Shown piece after piece: positions 48,843-56,735 of a stretch of DNA of 64,000 nucleotides; the stretch's first letter is position 1, and each line of letters opens with the position of its first letter. The notes below the pieces were generated by a model. It did not search any database. It saw only the letters and a program-made list of their open reading frames with translations, and had not been told where the DNA came from. The translations under genes were made by a program, and so were the position numbers. Source of the stretch: Streptomyces marincola (GTDB taxonomy: Bacteria > Actinomycetota > Actinomycetes > Streptomycetales > Streptomycetaceae); the NCBI RefSeq assembly GCF_020410765.1, contig NZ_CP084541.1:1049001-1113000 (forward strand), given 5' to 3'.

Positions 48843-50087
48843 GTGCCTGATGTGCCCGAGCAGATCATCGACCTCGCCAAGCGGCGCAAGGAACCCGTCG
48901 TGGTGCAGACGCTCCGGTCCGCCACCGCGGCGACCATGTCCTACGTCGTCGCGCTCTGGCTGACGGACGTCCCCGCCCCGCTGCTCGCCCCGCTCACCGC
49001 GCTGCTGGTCGTCCAGGTCACCCTGTTCGCGACGCTCACCACCGGCATCCGCCGCGTCAACTCGGTCATCGCCGGCGTCCTGGTGGCGACCGCGTTCAGC
49101 ACCATCGTCGGACTCAGCTGGTGGAGCCTCGGCCTGCTGATCCTCACCGCGCTGTCCGTCGGCCACCTGGTGCGGGTCAGCGAGTTCGTGCCCGAGGTGG
49201 CGATCAGCGCCATGCTGGTCCTCGGCGTCACCCAGGTGACGGGCGCGGCCTGGGACCGCGTCGTGGAAACGGTCATCGGCGCGGTCGTCGGCCTCCTGTT
49301 CAACACCCTGATCGTGCCCCCGGTATGGGTCGGCTCCGCCAGCGAGGACATCGAGGAACAGGCCCGCCGCATGCGCGAGTTGCTGCGCCGACTCAGCGAG
49401 GAGACCGAGGCGGGCCGCACACCGCTCCAGCGGGCCACCGCCAAGCTCGACGAGGCGCGGAAGCTGGACCAGGACATCGCCCAGGTCGACGCCTCCATCA
49501 TCCAGGCCGAGGAGAGCGTGCGCTTCAACCCCCGGGTCAAGGAGCCGCTGCTGACCCGCATCGTGCTGCGCACCGGCCTCGACACCCTGGAGATGTGCGC
49601 GGTCATCCTGCGCACGATGACGCGCACCATGGCCGACCTGGCCGAGCGGCGGGAGGACGAGCCGCTGTTCCCGCCCGAGGTGGCCCCCGCCCTCCAGGAA
49701 CTGCTGAGCAACCTCGCCGGCGCCGTCGACAGCTTCGCCACCCTGATCACGAGTCAGGTCAGCAGCGCGGCCGACGAGGCGGAGGCGTTCCTCGCCGTCG
49801 AACTCGACGCCGCGCGCGTCAGCCGTGAACACGTCGCGGAGGTGCTGCTGGCCCGGGTGCGCGAACACCCGCGCCACTGGCAGCTGCACGGGTCCCTGCT
49901 CGCGGAGATCGACCGCATGCTCACCGAACTCGACATCGACAAACGCGCGGCCCACCTCGCGGAGGAGCTCGACCGGGTCGCGCGCGAGAGCCGCGGCCGT
50001 TTCCCGAAGCTGCGCCGCGTCACCGACAACGGGCGCCGCGCGCTGCGCAAGCTGAGCCGGGGCCGCTACGGGCACCGCCGGATGTGA
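48843..50087 (+). CDS. FUSC/aromatic-acid-exporter-like membrane protein
   Basis: 414 aa. About residues 20-165 hold five to six hydrophobic segments (for example LLAPLTALLVVQVTLFATL, VIAGVLVATAFSTIVGL, TVIGAVVGLLFNTLIVPPVWV), the FUSC/DUF939 pattern. The rest is a long charged helical cytosolic part with coiled-coil character. It may form efflux pores for aromatic acids, by family analogy only. GTG 48843 is chosen because GAGAGGAG lies 6 nt upstream; GTG 48804 is an alternative. Confidence 0.8.
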   Translation: MPDVPEQIIDLAKRRKEPVVVQTLRSATAATMSYVVALWLTDVPAPLLAPLTALLVVQVTLFATLTTGIRRVNSVIAGVLVATAFSTIVGLSWWSLGLLILTALSVGHLVRVSEFVPEVAISAMLVLGVTQVTGAAWDRVVETVIGAVVGLLFNTLIVPPVWVGSASEDIEEQARRMRELLRRLSEETEAGRTPLQRATAKLDEARKLDQDIAQVDASIIQAEESVRFNPRVKEPLLTRIVLRTGLDTLEMCAVILRTMTRTMADLAERREDEPLFPPEVAPALQELLSNLAGAVDSFATLITSQVSSAADEAEAFLAVELDAARVSREHVAEVLLARVREHPRHWQLHGSLLAEIDRMLTELDIDKRAAHLAEELDRVARESRGRFPKLRRVTDNGRRALRKLSRGRYGHRRM

Positions 50088-50101
50088 CGGCGCCGCGGCG
50101 G

Positions 50102-50479
50102 TCAGGCCCCGAAGTGGATGTCGCCGTGCACGGTGCCCGTCTGGAGCAGGTTCCGCACCTGGGCGCCGTCCGCCACCGTGTTCTGCACGCGGGTCCCTCC
50201 CACCTCGACGGCCCCCCGGTGCCGCTGCGCCCACTGGCGCAGTTCGGCGGCGAACTCCTCGTCCGACGCCGCGCGGTCGGCGATCCGCCCGGTCAGCTCG
50301 CGGACGGCCGTCTCGTCCGCCGGGTCGACGGGATCGACCGGGCCGACCGGATCGGCCCCGGCCCGGCCGGTCACCCGCCGGGCCAGGGCGAGCAGGGAAT
50401 CCCAGGCGTGGCGCCCCGCCTCGGTCGCGACGCTGCCGGCCGCGGCGGAGACGAGGGCCAGGGCGGCTTCGGTACTCAT
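50102..50479 (-). CDS. Small protein with RHIM/BASS-like amyloid motif at its C-terminus
   Basis: 125 aa. Residues 1-36 and 57-88 are helical (AALALVSAAAGSVATEAGRHAW; ELTGRIADRAASDEEFAAEL), joined by a Pro/Asp linker. The last 27 residues, from VQNTVADGAQVRN to LQTGTVHGDIHFG, alternate Val/Gln/Asn/Gly like the amyloid signalling motifs at the ends of actinobacterial NLR- and protease-type effector proteins. ATG 50479 is 6 nt below TACCGT. No NLR or protease lies next to it. Confidence 0.75.
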   Translation of the reverse strand: MSTEAALALVSAAAGSVATEAGRHAWDSLLALARRVTGRAGADPVGPVDPVDPADETAVRELTGRIADRAASDEEFAAELRQWAQRHRGAVEVGGTRVQNTVADGAQVRNLLQTGTVHGDIHFGA

Positions 50480-50485
50480 GCCGAC

Positions 50486-50491
50486 ACGGTA
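50486..50491 (-). promoter_or_regulatory. Leaderless -10 box
   Basis: TACCGT on the minus strand, 6 nt before ATG 50479. Confidence 0.5.
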
Positions 50492-50543
50492 GCCCGGTTC
50501 GCCCATGCCCGACAGGCCCGGGAACGCACGGTGCGGTTCCGGC

Positions 50544-50574
50544 TTGCGGTTTCCGCAGCGTCAACTTCTACCGT
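50544..50574 (+). promoter_or_regulatory. MerR-type promoter with 19-bp spacer
   Basis: -35 TTGCGG (50544-50549) and -10 TACCGT (50569-50574) are 19 bp apart, the spacing of promoters twisted open by MerR proteins. TGCGG-TTT-CCGCA, a perfect short palindrome, overlaps the -35. Autoregulation of the gene below is likely. Confidence 0.58.
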
Positions 50575-50620
50575 TTCCCGTGCGGCCGGAGAGACCGGCC
50601 CGGCGGCGGAAGGAGGGGCG

Positions 50621-51382
50621 ATGGCCTGGTCGATCGCCGAGGTGGCCCGGATGTCCGGGGTGACGTCCAGGACGCTGCGGCACTACGACGAGATCGGCCT
50701 GCTGCCGCCGGCGTGGACCGGGAGCAACGGGCACCGCTACTACCAGGAGGCCGAACTGCTGCGACTCCAGCAGATCCTGCTGATGCGGGAGCTGGACCTG
50801 GGCCTGCGCGAGATCCAGGCGGTTCTGGACAGCCAGGTGGACCGGCTGGCCGCACTCCGCGAGCACCACAGGCGGCTGCTCGCGGAACGCGACCGGCTGG
50901 AGACGCTCGCCCGCACCGTCGGCCGCACCATCACCGAACTTGAGGAAGGCAGGGGAACGAGCGACATGGCGACCATCAACAGGCCGGAGAACCTCTTCGA
51001 GGGCTTCGAGACGGGCCACCACGACGACGAGGCGCGCGAGCGGTGGCCTGAGCAGTGGGAGCAGTCCCGGCGAGCCATCGCGGGGATGGCCCCCGGGGAG
51101 ATGGAGCGATGGCAGCGCGAGGCGACGGCGCAGATGATCCGCATGGCGGAGTTCATGGTGGCCGGCACCCCCGTGTCCGACCCGGCGGTGCAGGCCGAGG
51201 TGGACACCCACTACCGGAACCTGTGCCGGATGTGGACCCCGTGCGCCGCCGCGTACAAGGGGCTCGGGCAGACCTACGCCGACGACCCCCGGTTCCGCGC
51301 GAACTTCGACAGCATCGCCGTCGGACTGGCCGCCTACCAGCGCGACGCGATGGCCGTCTACGCCGACGCGCGGCTGAGCTGA
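50621..51382 (+). CDS. TipA-like MerR-family transcriptional regulator
   Basis: 253 aa, the same length as S. lividans TipAL. Residues 1-70: MerR winged helix (SIAEVARMSGVTSRTLRHYD, GLLPPAWTGSNGHRYYQEAE). About 75-110: dimer coiled coil. About 115-253: TipAS-like antibiotic-recognition domain (FEGFETGHHDDEARERWPEQ, ADDPRFRANFDSIAVGLAAY). Compared with TipA from memory, the second cysteine of the thiopeptide-binding region appears replaced (YKGLGQTY), while one remains in WTPCAAAY. GGAAGGAGG lies just before ATG 50621. Confidence 0.88.
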   Translation: MAWSIAEVARMSGVTSRTLRHYDEIGLLPPAWTGSNGHRYYQEAELLRLQQILLMRELDLGLREIQAVLDSQVDRLAALREHHRRLLAERDRLETLARTVGRTITELEEGRGTSDMATINRPENLFEGFETGHHDDEARERWPEQWEQSRRAIAGMAPGEMERWQREATAQMIRMAEFMVAGTPVSDPAVQAEVDTHYRNLCRMWTPCAAAYKGLGQTYADDPRFRANFDSIAVGLAAYQRDAMAVYADARLS

Positions 51383-51473
51383 CCGGCAATCCCCGCCCGC
51401 CGGGGCCGCGGCCTCCTCCGGCGGAAGCCCGGGCCGGTGACACGGCCGGCGGCGTCTTGCGGCGGGTCAGGTC

Positions 51474-52079
51474 TCAGGAGCGGCTGCCGGCGAGGGCGGT
51501 GAGGCGGTCCCACAGAACGGCGACCTGCTCGGTCAGCTCGTCGATGGTGCCGTCGTTGTCGAGGACGAAGTCGGCGATGCCAAGACGCGTCTCCCGGTCG
51601 GCCTGGGCGGCCATACGGGCCCGCGCGTCCGCTTCCGCCATGCCGCGCCGCCCCGTGAGCCGCTCCAGCCGGGTGGCGTCCGAGGCGTCGACGACGACCA
51701 CCGCGTCGTAACGGTCCTGGAGCGCGTTCTCCGCGAGCAGCGGCACGTCGTGCACCACGATGGCGTCGGCGGGAGCGGCGTCGCGCAGCGCGGCGGCACG
51801 CTCCGCGACCAGCGGGTGGACGATGGCGTTCAGTGCCCGGCGGCGCTCCTCGTCCGCGAAGACGACGGCACCGAGCCGGGCGCGGTCGAGCGAGCCGTCG
51901 GGCGCGAGCACGCCCGTCCCGAACTCCGCGACGACGGCCGCGAGTCCGGGCGTGCCGGGCTCGACCACCTCGCGCGCGACGCGGTCGGAGTCGACGACGC
52001 GGGCGCCGCGTTCCGCGAGCAGCCGCACGGCCTCGCTCTTGCCCGCGCCGATCCCGCCGGTCAGTCCCACGTTCAGCAT
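51474..52079 (-). CDS. coaE: Dephospho-CoA kinase
   Basis: Last step of coenzyme A synthesis. 201 aa. Walker A LTGGIGAGKSEAVRLL (about 7-22), DSDRVAREVVEPGTP, IVHDVPLLAENALQDRYDAV and the lid with RLTGRRGMAEADARARMAAQ. No extra domain, unlike the longer mycobacterial form. ATG 52079 lies 6 nt below TAGCCT and is likely leaderless. Confidence 0.95.
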   Translation of the reverse strand: MLNVGLTGGIGAGKSEAVRLLAERGARVVDSDRVAREVVEPGTPGLAAVVAEFGTGVLAPDGSLDRARLGAVVFADEERRRALNAIVHPLVAERAAALRDAAPADAIVVHDVPLLAENALQDRYDAVVVVDASDATRLERLTGRRGMAEADARARMAAQADRETRLGIADFVLDNDGTIDELTEQVAVLWDRLTALAGSRS

Positions 52080-52085
52080 GCGGGA

Positions 52086-52091
52086 AGGCTA
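52086..52091 (-). promoter_or_regulatory. Leaderless -10 box for coaE
   Basis: TAGCCT on the minus strand, 6 nt before ATG 52079, only 3 nt from the preceding gene's stop. Confidence 0.5.
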
Positions 52092-52093
52092 CG

Positions 52094-53056
52094 CTACCGG
52101 TCGCCTTCCCCTTCCTCGTGCTCGTGTTCGTGCTCGGCGAGGAAACGTTCGAACACCTCGCCGAGCTCGTCGGCGGACGGCAGGTCCACCGGCTCGGCGA
52201 CGAGACTGCCGCGCGCGGCGGCGCCGGCCATCGCGTCGTACTGCTGCTCAAGGCCGCGGACCACGGCGATCAACTCGGCGTTGCCCTCGGCGAGTTCGCT
52301 TTCGATCTCGTCCTGGGTCCGCAGGGCGCGGGTGCGCAGCGCGTGCGCGGCCTCGGGCAGCACGAGGCCGGTCGCCGCCGTCACCGCCTCAAGGACGACG
52401 AGCGCGGCGTCCGGGTAGCGGGACCGCGCGATGTAGTGCGGCACGTGCGCGGCGACGCCCAGCACGTCACGGCCCGCCTCCCCCAGACGCAGCTCCACCA
52501 GCGCGGCGGCGCTGCCCGGGACCTGCGCCTCGTCGAACGTGCCGGGGTGGCCGGGGACCAGGTCCACCCGGTTGCCGTGCGGGGTGAGCCCGACGGGGCG
52601 GGTGTGCGGCACCCCCATCGGAATGCCGTGGAACGTCACCGCGATGCGCACCGCGAGCCGCTCCGCGATCTGGCGCACGGCCGCGGCAAAGCTCTCCCAC
52701 TCCACGTCGGGCTCGGGCCCGGACAGCACGAGGAACGGCTGGCCCGTGTCGTCGTGCACCAGGCGCACCGCCAGCTCAGGCGTCTCGTAGTGCGTCCACC
52801 GGTCGCGCCGGAACGTCATGGCGGGACGCCTGGCCCGGTAGTCCACCAGACGGTCGTGGTCGAACCGCGCGACGGTCGTACTGGGCCTGCCGTCGAGCAG
52901 CTGGCCGACCAGTTGGGCGCCTGTCTCGCCGGCGTCGATGAAGCCCTCGAAGTGGTAGACCAGCACCAGGCCGGCGCCCCGCGCGCCGCCGACGGCCTCA
53001 TCGACCCTGGCCAGACCGGCCGGATCCCATGCGTACAACTCCTGCGGATCGCGCAT
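52094..53056 (-). CDS. PAC2 family protein
   Basis: 320 aa of the PAC2 (proteasome assembly chaperone 2-like) family common in actinobacteria. Marks: LVYHFEGFIDAGETGAQL near the start, DYRARRPAMTF, LVLSGPEPDVEWESF, TFHGIPMGVPHTRP and VPHYIARSRYPDAALVVLEA. The C-terminus is acidic and His/Glu-rich (EHEHEHEEGEGDR). No proteasome gene is nearby. ATG 53056 follows a weak GGTGAG site. Confidence 0.87.
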   Translation of the reverse strand: MRDPQELYAWDPAGLARVDEAVGGARGAGLVLVYHFEGFIDAGETGAQLVGQLLDGRPSTTVARFDHDRLVDYRARRPAMTFRRDRWTHYETPELAVRLVHDDTGQPFLVLSGPEPDVEWESFAAAVRQIAERLAVRIAVTFHGIPMGVPHTRPVGLTPHGNRVDLVPGHPGTFDEAQVPGSAAALVELRLGEAGRDVLGVAAHVPHYIARSRYPDAALVVLEAVTAATGLVLPEAAHALRTRALRTQDEIESELAEGNAELIAVVRGLEQQYDAMAGAAARGSLVAEPVDLPSADELGEVFERFLAEHEHEHEEGEGDR

Positions 53057-53130
53057 CTCACCGCACCCCTTCCGCTCTTACGCGTACACGGGGCAAACGC
53101 GCCGTGCCGCGGGGGCATTCCCCAGGCGGC

Positions 53131-53171
53131 GGAAGGGGCCCGCCCCCGTCGAGCGGGAGCGGGCCCCTTCC
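53131..53171 (-). terminator. rpsA terminator
   Basis: Perfect 13-bp outer stem, GGAAGGGGCCCGC (53131-53143) with its complement at 53159-53171. It lies 42 nt below the rpsA stop on the minus strand. Confidence 0.82.
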
Positions 53172-53212
53172 TGTGCCGCGCGTGTGCGTGGGTGGCTTCG
53201 GCCGACCGAGGG

Positions 53213-54715
53213 TCAGCTCTGGCCGCCCGCCAGCTTCTCGCGGAGCGCCGCAAGCGCCTCGTCGGAAGCCAGCGCGCCCGAGTCCTCGGAGGGCGAGGAC
53301 GAGTACGAGCCGCCACCGCCGCCCGACTGCTGACCGCCGCCGCCCGAGCCGGACGCCTCGGCCTCGGCCTGCGCGTCCGCCTCACGGGACTTGATGACCT
53401 GGGCCTGGTGCTGCTCGAAGCGCTGCTGGGCCTCGGCGTACTGCCGCTCCCACTCCTCACGCTGCTTCTCGTAGCCGGGCAGCCAGTCGTTCGCCTCGGG
53501 GTCGAAGCCCTCGGGGTAGATGTAGTTGCCCTGGTCGTCGTACGACGCGGCCATGCCGTACAGCGTCGGGTCGAACTCCACGACCATCGGGTCCGCGCCG
53601 AAGTTCTCGTTGGCCTGCTTGAGGGACAGGCTGATCCGGCGCCGCTCCAGGTCGATGTCGATGACCTTGACGAAGATCTCGTCGTTGACCTGGACGACCT
53701 GCTCGGGGATCTCCACGTGGCGCTCGGCCAGCTCGGAGATGTGCACCAGGCCCTCGATGCCCTCGTCCACGCGGACGAACGCGCCGAACGGCACGAGCTT
53801 GGTGACCTTGCCCGGGACGACCTGGCCGATCTGGTGCGTCCTGGCGAACTGCTGCCACGGGTCTTCCTGGGTCGCCTTCAGCGACAGCGAGACGCGCTCG
53901 CGGTCCATGTCGACGTCCAGGACCTCGACCGTGACCTCCTGGCCGACCTCGACGACCTCGGACGGGTGGTCGATGTGCTTCCAGGACAGCTCGGAGACGT
54001 GCACGAGGCCGTCCACGCCGCCGAGGTCCACGAACGCGCCGAAGTTGACGATCGAGGAGACGACGCCGGAGCGCACCTGGCCCTTCTGGAGGGTGGTGAG
54101 GAAGGTCTGGCGGACCTCGCTCTGCGTCTGCTCCAGCCAGGCGCGGCGGGAGAGGACGACGTTGTTGCGGTTCTTGTCGAGCTCGATGATCTTGGCTTCG
54201 AGCTCCTTGCCGACGTACGGCTGAAGGTCGCGGACACGGCGCATCTCGACCAGCGAGGCGGGCAGGAAGCCGCGCAGGCCGATGTCGAGGATCAGACCGC
54301 CCTTGACGACCTCGATCACCGTGCCGGTGACGATGCCGTCCTCGTCCTTGATCTTCTCGATGGTGCCCCAGGCGCGCTCGTACTGGGCGCGCTTCTTCGA
54401 CAGGATCAGGCGGCCCTCCTTGTCCTCCTTCTGGAGGACAAGGGCCTCGATCTCGTCGCCGACGGCGACAACCTCGTTCGGGTCGACGTCGTGCTTGATC
54501 GACAGCTCACGCGAGGGGATGACGCCCTCGGTCTTGTAACCGATGTCGAGCAGGACCTCGTCCCGGTCGACCTTCACGATGACGCCGTCGACGATGTCGC
54601 CGTCGTTGAAGTACTTGATCGTCTCGTCGATCGCGGCGAGGAAGGCTTCCTCGGAACCGATGTCGTTGACCGCAACCTGCGGGGTGGTCGCGGTGGTCTC
54701 GGTGCTGCTCGTCAT
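53213..54715 (-). CDS. rpsA: 30S ribosomal protein S1
   Basis: RNA-binding ribosomal protein for mRNA recruitment. 500 aa with four S1 (OB-fold) repeats at about 37-106, 124-188, 209-277 and 294-362, as in other actinobacteria (E. coli has six). Repeats end with RLILSKKRA, NVVLSRRAW, RVSLSLKAT and RISLSLKQA. The tail is acidic with a Gly/Ser-rich stretch (SGSGGGGQQSGGGGGSYSSS) and a final helix. ATG 54715 is chosen by family start and promoter position. Confidence 0.96.
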   Translation of the reverse strand: MTSSTETTATTPQVAVNDIGSEEAFLAAIDETIKYFNDGDIVDGVIVKVDRDEVLLDIGYKTEGVIPSRELSIKHDVDPNEVVAVGDEIEALVLQKEDKEGRLILSKKRAQYERAWGTIEKIKDEDGIVTGTVIEVVKGGLILDIGLRGFLPASLVEMRRVRDLQPYVGKELEAKIIELDKNRNNVVLSRRAWLEQTQSEVRQTFLTTLQKGQVRSGVVSSIVNFGAFVDLGGVDGLVHVSELSWKHIDHPSEVVEVGQEVTVEVLDVDMDRERVSLSLKATQEDPWQQFARTHQIGQVVPGKVTKLVPFGAFVRVDEGIEGLVHISELAERHVEIPEQVVQVNDEIFVKVIDIDLERRRISLSLKQANENFGADPMVVEFDPTLYGMAASYDDQGNYIYPEGFDPEANDWLPGYEKQREEWERQYAEAQQRFEQHQAQVIKSREADAQAEAEASGSGGGGQQSGGGGGSYSSSPSEDSGALASDEALAALREKLAGGQS

Positions 54716-54723
54716 GTGGTAAA

Positions 54724-54769
54724 GGGCTCCGGTACGGACATGTTCGTAGGCACTGCTACGCCGGAGCCC
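54724..54769 (-). promoter_or_regulatory. Hairpin directly before the rpsA start codon
   Basis: GGGCTCCGG pairs with CCGGAGCCC (9 bp; 54724-54732 with 54761-54769). It continues into an inner 5-bp stem CGTAG/CTACG (54745-54749 with 54756-54760). The GGAG in the 3' arm of the mRNA is the best ribosome binding site and lies 10-13 nt from the ATG, so folding would hide it. Confidence 0.65.
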
Positions 54770-54914
54770 GTATCGCACTGCCGAAGCCGGACAGCCTGAG
54801 AAGCGCCGACCGGGATTCCGCAGCCGGTAAGCGCCTCGACAACCGAGGGGACATACAACAAGTGCGAGCGCGACCTGCTCCGTCCGAGGCGCGCAGGCCC
54901 GCAGCGCGTCTTAT

Positions 54915-54943
54915 AGCATACGGGGGCATCCCAGCACGGTCAA
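54915..54943 (-). promoter_or_regulatory. rpsA promoter
   Basis: On the minus strand, -35 TTGACC (54938-54943), a 17-nt spacer, and -10 TATGCT (54915-54920). This is the closest match to the housekeeping sigma consensus in the window and gives a leader of about 190 nt. Confidence 0.8.
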
Positions 54944-55063
54944 TGCGCGCTTCGCCCCACGAGGGACAGGATCGGGCCGATTCCGGCGCCCGCCCGCCGC
55001 CGCGGCGGCCCGGACGCGCCCCGCGCACCGTCACGGCGACACCACGACGCGCTCCTGCCCGGC

Positions 55064-55091
55064 GCCGCCTGCCCCGGCCGGGGCAGGCGGC
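55064..55091 (-). terminator. Terminator after the lytic transglycosylase gene
   Basis: Perfect 28-bp palindrome, GCCGCCTGCCCCGG followed by its complement, 11 nt below the stop at 55103. Confidence 0.8.
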
Positions 55092-55102
55092 GGAGTGGTC
55101 CG

Positions 55103-56605
55103 TCAGCCGTCGCGCCGTGCGGGCGCGGCGGACTCCGAGGCCGTCGGGCGCGGGCTCGGCGTGCCGGACTCCTCCGGGTCCTCCGGCTCCTCCGTACCCG
55201 GCTCCTCGGGCTCCTCGGTGCCGGGCTCCTCCGGGTCCCCGCACGCGTCGGGGTCCTCGGGATCCCCGGGCTCCTCCGGCTCTCCCGTGCCGGGCTCCTC
55301 CGGGTCCTCGGGCGTCTCCGGGTCCTCGGGCCCGTCGGTGCCGGGCGTCGGCGTGGGGCTCGGCTCCGGCGTGCCGGTCCCGTCCGGCTCACCCGGCTCC
55401 CCGGGCTCCTCGGTGCCGGGCTCCTCGGTGCCGGGCTCCTCCGGGTCCTCCGTGCCGGGGTCCTCCGGATCCGTCGGGCACTCCGGGGGCTCCTCGGTGC
55501 CCGGCTCCTCCGTGCCGGGCTCCTCCGGCTCCCCGGTGCCCGGCTCCTCCGGCTCCTCGGTACCCGGCTGCTCCGGCTGCTCCGGCCGGGGGAACTCGAT
55601 CCCGCCGTCCGACTCGGCGGGCGGAGGCGGTGCGGGCCGGTCCTCCCCCTTGCCGGGCCCGCCGCCGGTGCCCGTGCCCGTGCCGCTGCCGGTCCCCGAA
55701 CCGCTGCCGGCACCCGAGCCGGTGCCCGTGCCGCCGCCCTTGCCGCCGACGGGCAGGTGCGGGTTGCCCGCCCCGGGCGTCGAGGGCAGCCGGCCCTCGC
55801 CGTCCGGCACCTCGTGCGCGCCCTGGCGGTAGTAGTCGAGCCAGGAGCGGACCGTCCGCACGTAGTCCCAGGACTGGTTGTAGCTCAGCAGCGCCCGGTC
55901 CAGCTGCGGGGACACCGACAGGTCGCGGTTCGCGGCGCACAGGTAGTCGCCGGCGGCGAGCGCGGCGTCGTACACGTTGTTCGGGTCGGACCGGCCGTCA
56001 CCGTTGCCGTCCGCGCCCCAACTGGCCCACGTGGAGGGGATGAACTGCATCGGGCCGACCGCGCGGTCGTACACCGTGTCCCCGTCCCACCGGCCGTCGT
56101 CCGTGTCGAGGATCCGGGCGAACCCGTCGCCGTTCAGCACGGGGCCGAGGATCGGGTCCGGCGTGGTGCCGTCCGCGTCGACCGCGCCGGCCCGCGCGTG
56201 CCCCGACTCGACCTTGCCGATCGCGGCGAGCAGCTCCCACTCCAGGTTGCAGCCGGGCGTGGTACGGGCCAGCGTCGCCTCCGCCTGCCGGTAGGCGTCG
56301 AGCACGGTCGCGGGGATGCCCGCCTCCGCCGGCCCCCGGGCGATCGCGTCGGCACCCCCGCCCTGCCCGGGCCCCGAGGTGTCCAGCGGCGGCAGGTCCG
56401 TGTGGTACGGCTTGCCCTGGCCGTCCTCCGGCAGCCCGATGTCCGGCGCTTCCGCGGCCGACGGCCGCTCCGGCGGCTCGGGCGCGGCGGGGGCTTCGCC
56501 CCCGAGCACCTCCGGCGCCTGCGAGGCGGTCAGCGCGGCCATCGCGGCAGCCGCGATGGCCGAACCCGAAATACCCCTGCGGAACCTGCCGATACGCAAC
56601 GCCAC
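55103..56605 (-). CDS. Secreted lytic transglycosylase with acidic repeat tail
   Basis: 500 aa from GTG 56605 (GGAGGGGAAA upstream). About 8-30 is a signal peptide or anchor (RRGISGSAIAAAAMAALTAS). About 95-275 is an SLT/GH23-type domain: WELLAAIGKVESGH carries the catalytic Glu133, with AVGPMQFIPSTWASWGADGN and YLCAANRDL. About 288-320 is Gly/Ser/Thr-rich. About 337-485 is a low-complexity tail of EEPGT/PEEPG/PEDPE units, strongly acidic. The tail may span or repel the wall polymer (inference). It cleaves peptidoglycan outside the membrane. Confidence 0.9.
   Translation of the reverse strand: MALRIGRFRRGISGSAIAAAAMAALTASQAPEVLGGEAPAAPEPPERPSAAEAPDIGLPEDGQGKPYHTDLPPLDTSGPGQGGGADAIARGPAEAGIPATVLDAYRQAEATLARTTPGCNLEWELLAAIGKVESGHARAGAVDADGTTPDPILGPVLNGDGFARILDTDDGRWDGDTVYDRAVGPMQFIPSTWASWGADGNGDGRSDPNNVYDAALAAGDYLCAANRDLSVSPQLDRALLSYNQSWDYVRTVRSWLDYYRQGAHEVPDGEGRLPSTPGAGNPHLPVGGKGGGTGTGSGAGSGSGTGSGTGTGTGGGPGKGEDRPAPPPPAESDGGIEFPRPEQPEQPGTEEPEEPGTGEPEEPGTEEPGTEEPPECPTDPEDPGTEDPEEPGTEEPGTEEPGEPGEPDGTGTPEPSPTPTPGTDGPEDPETPEDPEEPGTGEPEEPGDPEDPDACGDPEEPGTEEPEEPGTEEPEDPEESGTPSPRPTASESAAPARRDG
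55150..55605. repeat. Coding microrepeats of the Glu-Pro-Gly-Thr tail
   Basis: Short 9-, 12- and 15-base units (plus strand ctcctccgg, gtgccgggctcctcc and variants) recur dozens of times and encode EEPGT/PEEPG units on the minus strand. Copy number may vary between isolates by slippage. Confidence 0.8.
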
Positions 56606-56735
56606 GCGCGTTTCCCCTCCATCTGCGGACCGCTGTCGTCCGTCGACCCGGAATGACAGTACGACACCTGCCCGTTCGGGACCAGAACGGGCTCGTGACG
56701 CCCATGTGGCGGTTGCGAAACCGGGACGTTCCGCC

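Larger units (their letters stand above)
54716..55102. other. rpsA leader and promoter region
   Basis: 387 bases without a gene. From the minus-strand view it holds the rpsA promoter (54915-54943), a leader of about 190 nt ending in a hairpin at 54724-54769, and, on the other side, the terminator of the transglycosylase gene (55064-55091). Confidence 0.75.
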
